64,000 nucleotides of DNA from Herpetosiphon aurantiacus DSM 785 (lineage in GTDB: Bacteria > Chloroflexota > Chloroflexia > Chloroflexales > Herpetosiphonaceae). The position numbers were made by a program, and so were the translations under genes. The stretch spans positions 1,999,199-2,063,198 of the forward strand of contig CP000875.1 of assembly GCA_000018565.1 (NCBI GenBank). Direction: 5' to 3'. Shown in pieces: positions 62,915 to 64,000 of the stretch (its first letter is position 1; every line of letters starts with the position of its first letter). Below the pieces are notes generated by a model, which had not been told where the DNA came from, ran no database searches, and saw only the letters and a list, made by a program, of their open reading frames with translations.

Positions 62915-63997
62915 ATGGCTGAAGTGATTTTGCCAGGCACCTACATCACGGTGCGTGATGAGGGGCTGATTAGCGCAGGGCGCATCGCCTCGGGCTATAT
63001 TGGCATTGTTGGCACGGCAGCAAGTGGTCCAATCAATCAAGTGCAAATTTTGGGCAGTTTCAGCGAAGCGAAGGCGATTTTCGGAGTCAGCGATGCTTGG
63101 CAAGGCGGCACAAAAAACGAGTTAACCCTCATTCGGGCCTTGGAACAGATTTATAACAACGGCGGCAAAACGGTCTATGCAGTGCGCAGCGAAGGCGTAA
63201 CAGTTGATAATTATAAAACTGCCCTCGCTGAATTGGAAAATGAAATCGTTAATTTGGTGTTATTGGCTGGTCAAGATAGCTCAAATGTGGGCATGGCCAA
63301 TGCTTTAATCGCGCACCTCACCACCACCGCAGGCATCAAACGCGAACGCATCGGCTTGATCGGTAGTGCGCTTGGCGATGATATCGCTAAAATCTCTGGT
63401 CATAGCTATGCCAGCGATCGCTTAATTTTCGTCGCACCTGGGATCAAAAGCTCAGTCAGCGATCCAGCGACCCAAACCGTCAGTCAAGTTTCCTTGCCTG
63501 GTAGTTATTTGGCCGCTGCGGTGGCTGGCTTGATCGCCGCCTTACCAGTGCAATCCAGCCCAACCAACAAAACTGTGGCAATTGAAGGTTTGACCACCAA
63601 CTTTAGCGCCTCGCAACTTGAACAATTGGTGCAAAAACGGGTGCTCGTGGTCGAAAAACGCGAAGGCTGGCGGGTGGTCAAAGGCATTACCACCGCCACC
63701 AACTCGGCTTGGCATCAAATTACCACCCGCCGTATCGTTGATTATGCAATTTATGGCGTGCGCTCAGCTTGTAATCCCTACATCGGCAAACTGAATAACG
63801 ACCGAGTACGCGGCGCAATGAAAGCGACGCTTGATGCCTTTTTGACCCGTATGGTCGAAGATGAGGCCTTGGTTGGCTATTCGTTGGATGTTTCAGCCAC
63901 TCGCGCTCAGCAAATTGCTGGCGAAGTGCAAGTGTCGCTCACGTTGCAACCAACCTTCAGTATCGATTTCATCTTAGTAACGATGTATTTGGGTTAG
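62915..63997 (+). CDS. Contractile tail sheath protein (phage tail/injection system)
   Basis: 360 residues, complete. The N-terminus LPGTYITVRDEGLISAGRIA, then GYIGIVGTAASGPINQVQIL followed by GSFSEAKAIFG is the typical start of phage and extracellular injection system sheaths. The C-terminal region RRIVDYAIYGVRSACNPYIG and the last domain LTLQPTFSIDFILVTMYLG carry the conserved sheath core with the mixed sheet linking subunits. Sheaths polymerise around the inner tube and contract to drive it through a membrane. The short length (no extra outer domain) fits small Afp/PVC-like sheaths. GGGAGG precedes the ATG and its own promoter is visible. The gene ends three bases before the right edge, so tube and baseplate genes are expected beyond it. 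Confidence 0.9.
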   Translation: MAEVILPGTYITVRDEGLISAGRIASGYIGIVGTAASGPINQVQILGSFSEAKAIFGVSDAWQGGTKNELTLIRALEQIYNNGGKTVYAVRSEGVTVDNYKTALAELENEIVNLVLLAGQDSSNVGMANALIAHLTTTAGIKRERIGLIGSALGDDIAKISGHSYASDRLIFVAPGIKSSVSDPATQTVSQVSLPGSYLAAAVAGLIAALPVQSSPTNKTVAIEGLTTNFSASQLEQLVQKRVLVVEKREGWRVVKGITTATNSAWHQITTRRIVDYAIYGVRSACNPYIGKLNNDRVRGAMKATLDAFLTRMVEDEALVGYSLDVSATRAQQIAGEVQVSLTLQPTFSIDFILVTMYLG

Positions 63998-64000
63998 GAG

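Overview
The window is a chromosomal segment of roughly even base composition from a free-living bacterium, most probably a filamentous member of the Chloroflexota close to Herpetosiphon. That assignment is an inference from gene style and was not computed: an MqnP-like prenyltransferase, lipoproteins with long Ala/Thr/Pro-rich linkers behind the lipobox, a succinate dehydrogenase of cytochrome-b558 type, and dispersed GC-rich palindromic repeats between genes. Many genes have clear Shine-Dalgarno sequences, several start with GTG or TTG, and many operon junctions are 4-base ATGA overlaps.

Layout, left to right. 1-3.0 kb: an amidase cut by the left edge, a UbiA-family prenyltransferase, and serC. 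3.1-6.9 kb: an Fbp-type ferric iron ABC transporter. 7.2-9.6 kb: a secreted Ig-like gene whose last codons are split off by a complete IS1182-like element with a 4-base target duplication. 9.7-17.9 kb: an FAD dehydrogenase, an MDR oxidoreductase, a membrane protein, a large MalT-like regulator and small proteins of unknown function. 18-21.4 kb: sdhCAB. 21.4-28 kb: a six-gene siderophore uptake operon (two permeases, ATPase, two paralogous binding proteins, FhuF-like reductase) behind a leader rich in inverted repeats. 28.1-29.1 kb: the divergent ohr/ohrR pair. 29.3-31 kb: pyrG behind a leader terminator.

31.3-37.9 kb is an assimilatory sulfate operon (cysH, sat, cysC, siroheme reductase, siroheme synthesis genes). 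It starts with a SAM-I riboswitch, whose P1, antiterminator and terminator strands can all be read, and ends in a strong terminator. 38-46 kb: msrA, a TetR regulator, a lipoprotein gene coupled to a SAVED-like gene, tRNA-Arg(UCU), a nucleotidyltransferase, a sigma/anti-sigma pair and two lipid genes. 46-50 kb: a beta-propeller lipoprotein and two glycosyltransferases. 50-53 kb: xylAB with LacI-type operators. 54.8-55.1 kb: a very small CRISPR array without cas genes in the window. 55-58.4 kb: a SWIM-SNF2 helicase. 58.7 kb: a thioredoxin-fold ORF with an in-frame TGA at its redox site, followed by a small hairpin. The window ends with a LacI regulator, galE, a thioesterase and a contractile tail sheath gene that probably opens an injection-system cluster beyond the right edge.

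Three dispersed repeat families occupy the gaps between genes. The most interesting items for follow-up are the in-frame TGA ORF, the lipoprotein/SAVED pair, the IS-split gene, the SAM-riboswitch operon, the mini CRISPR and the sheath gene.
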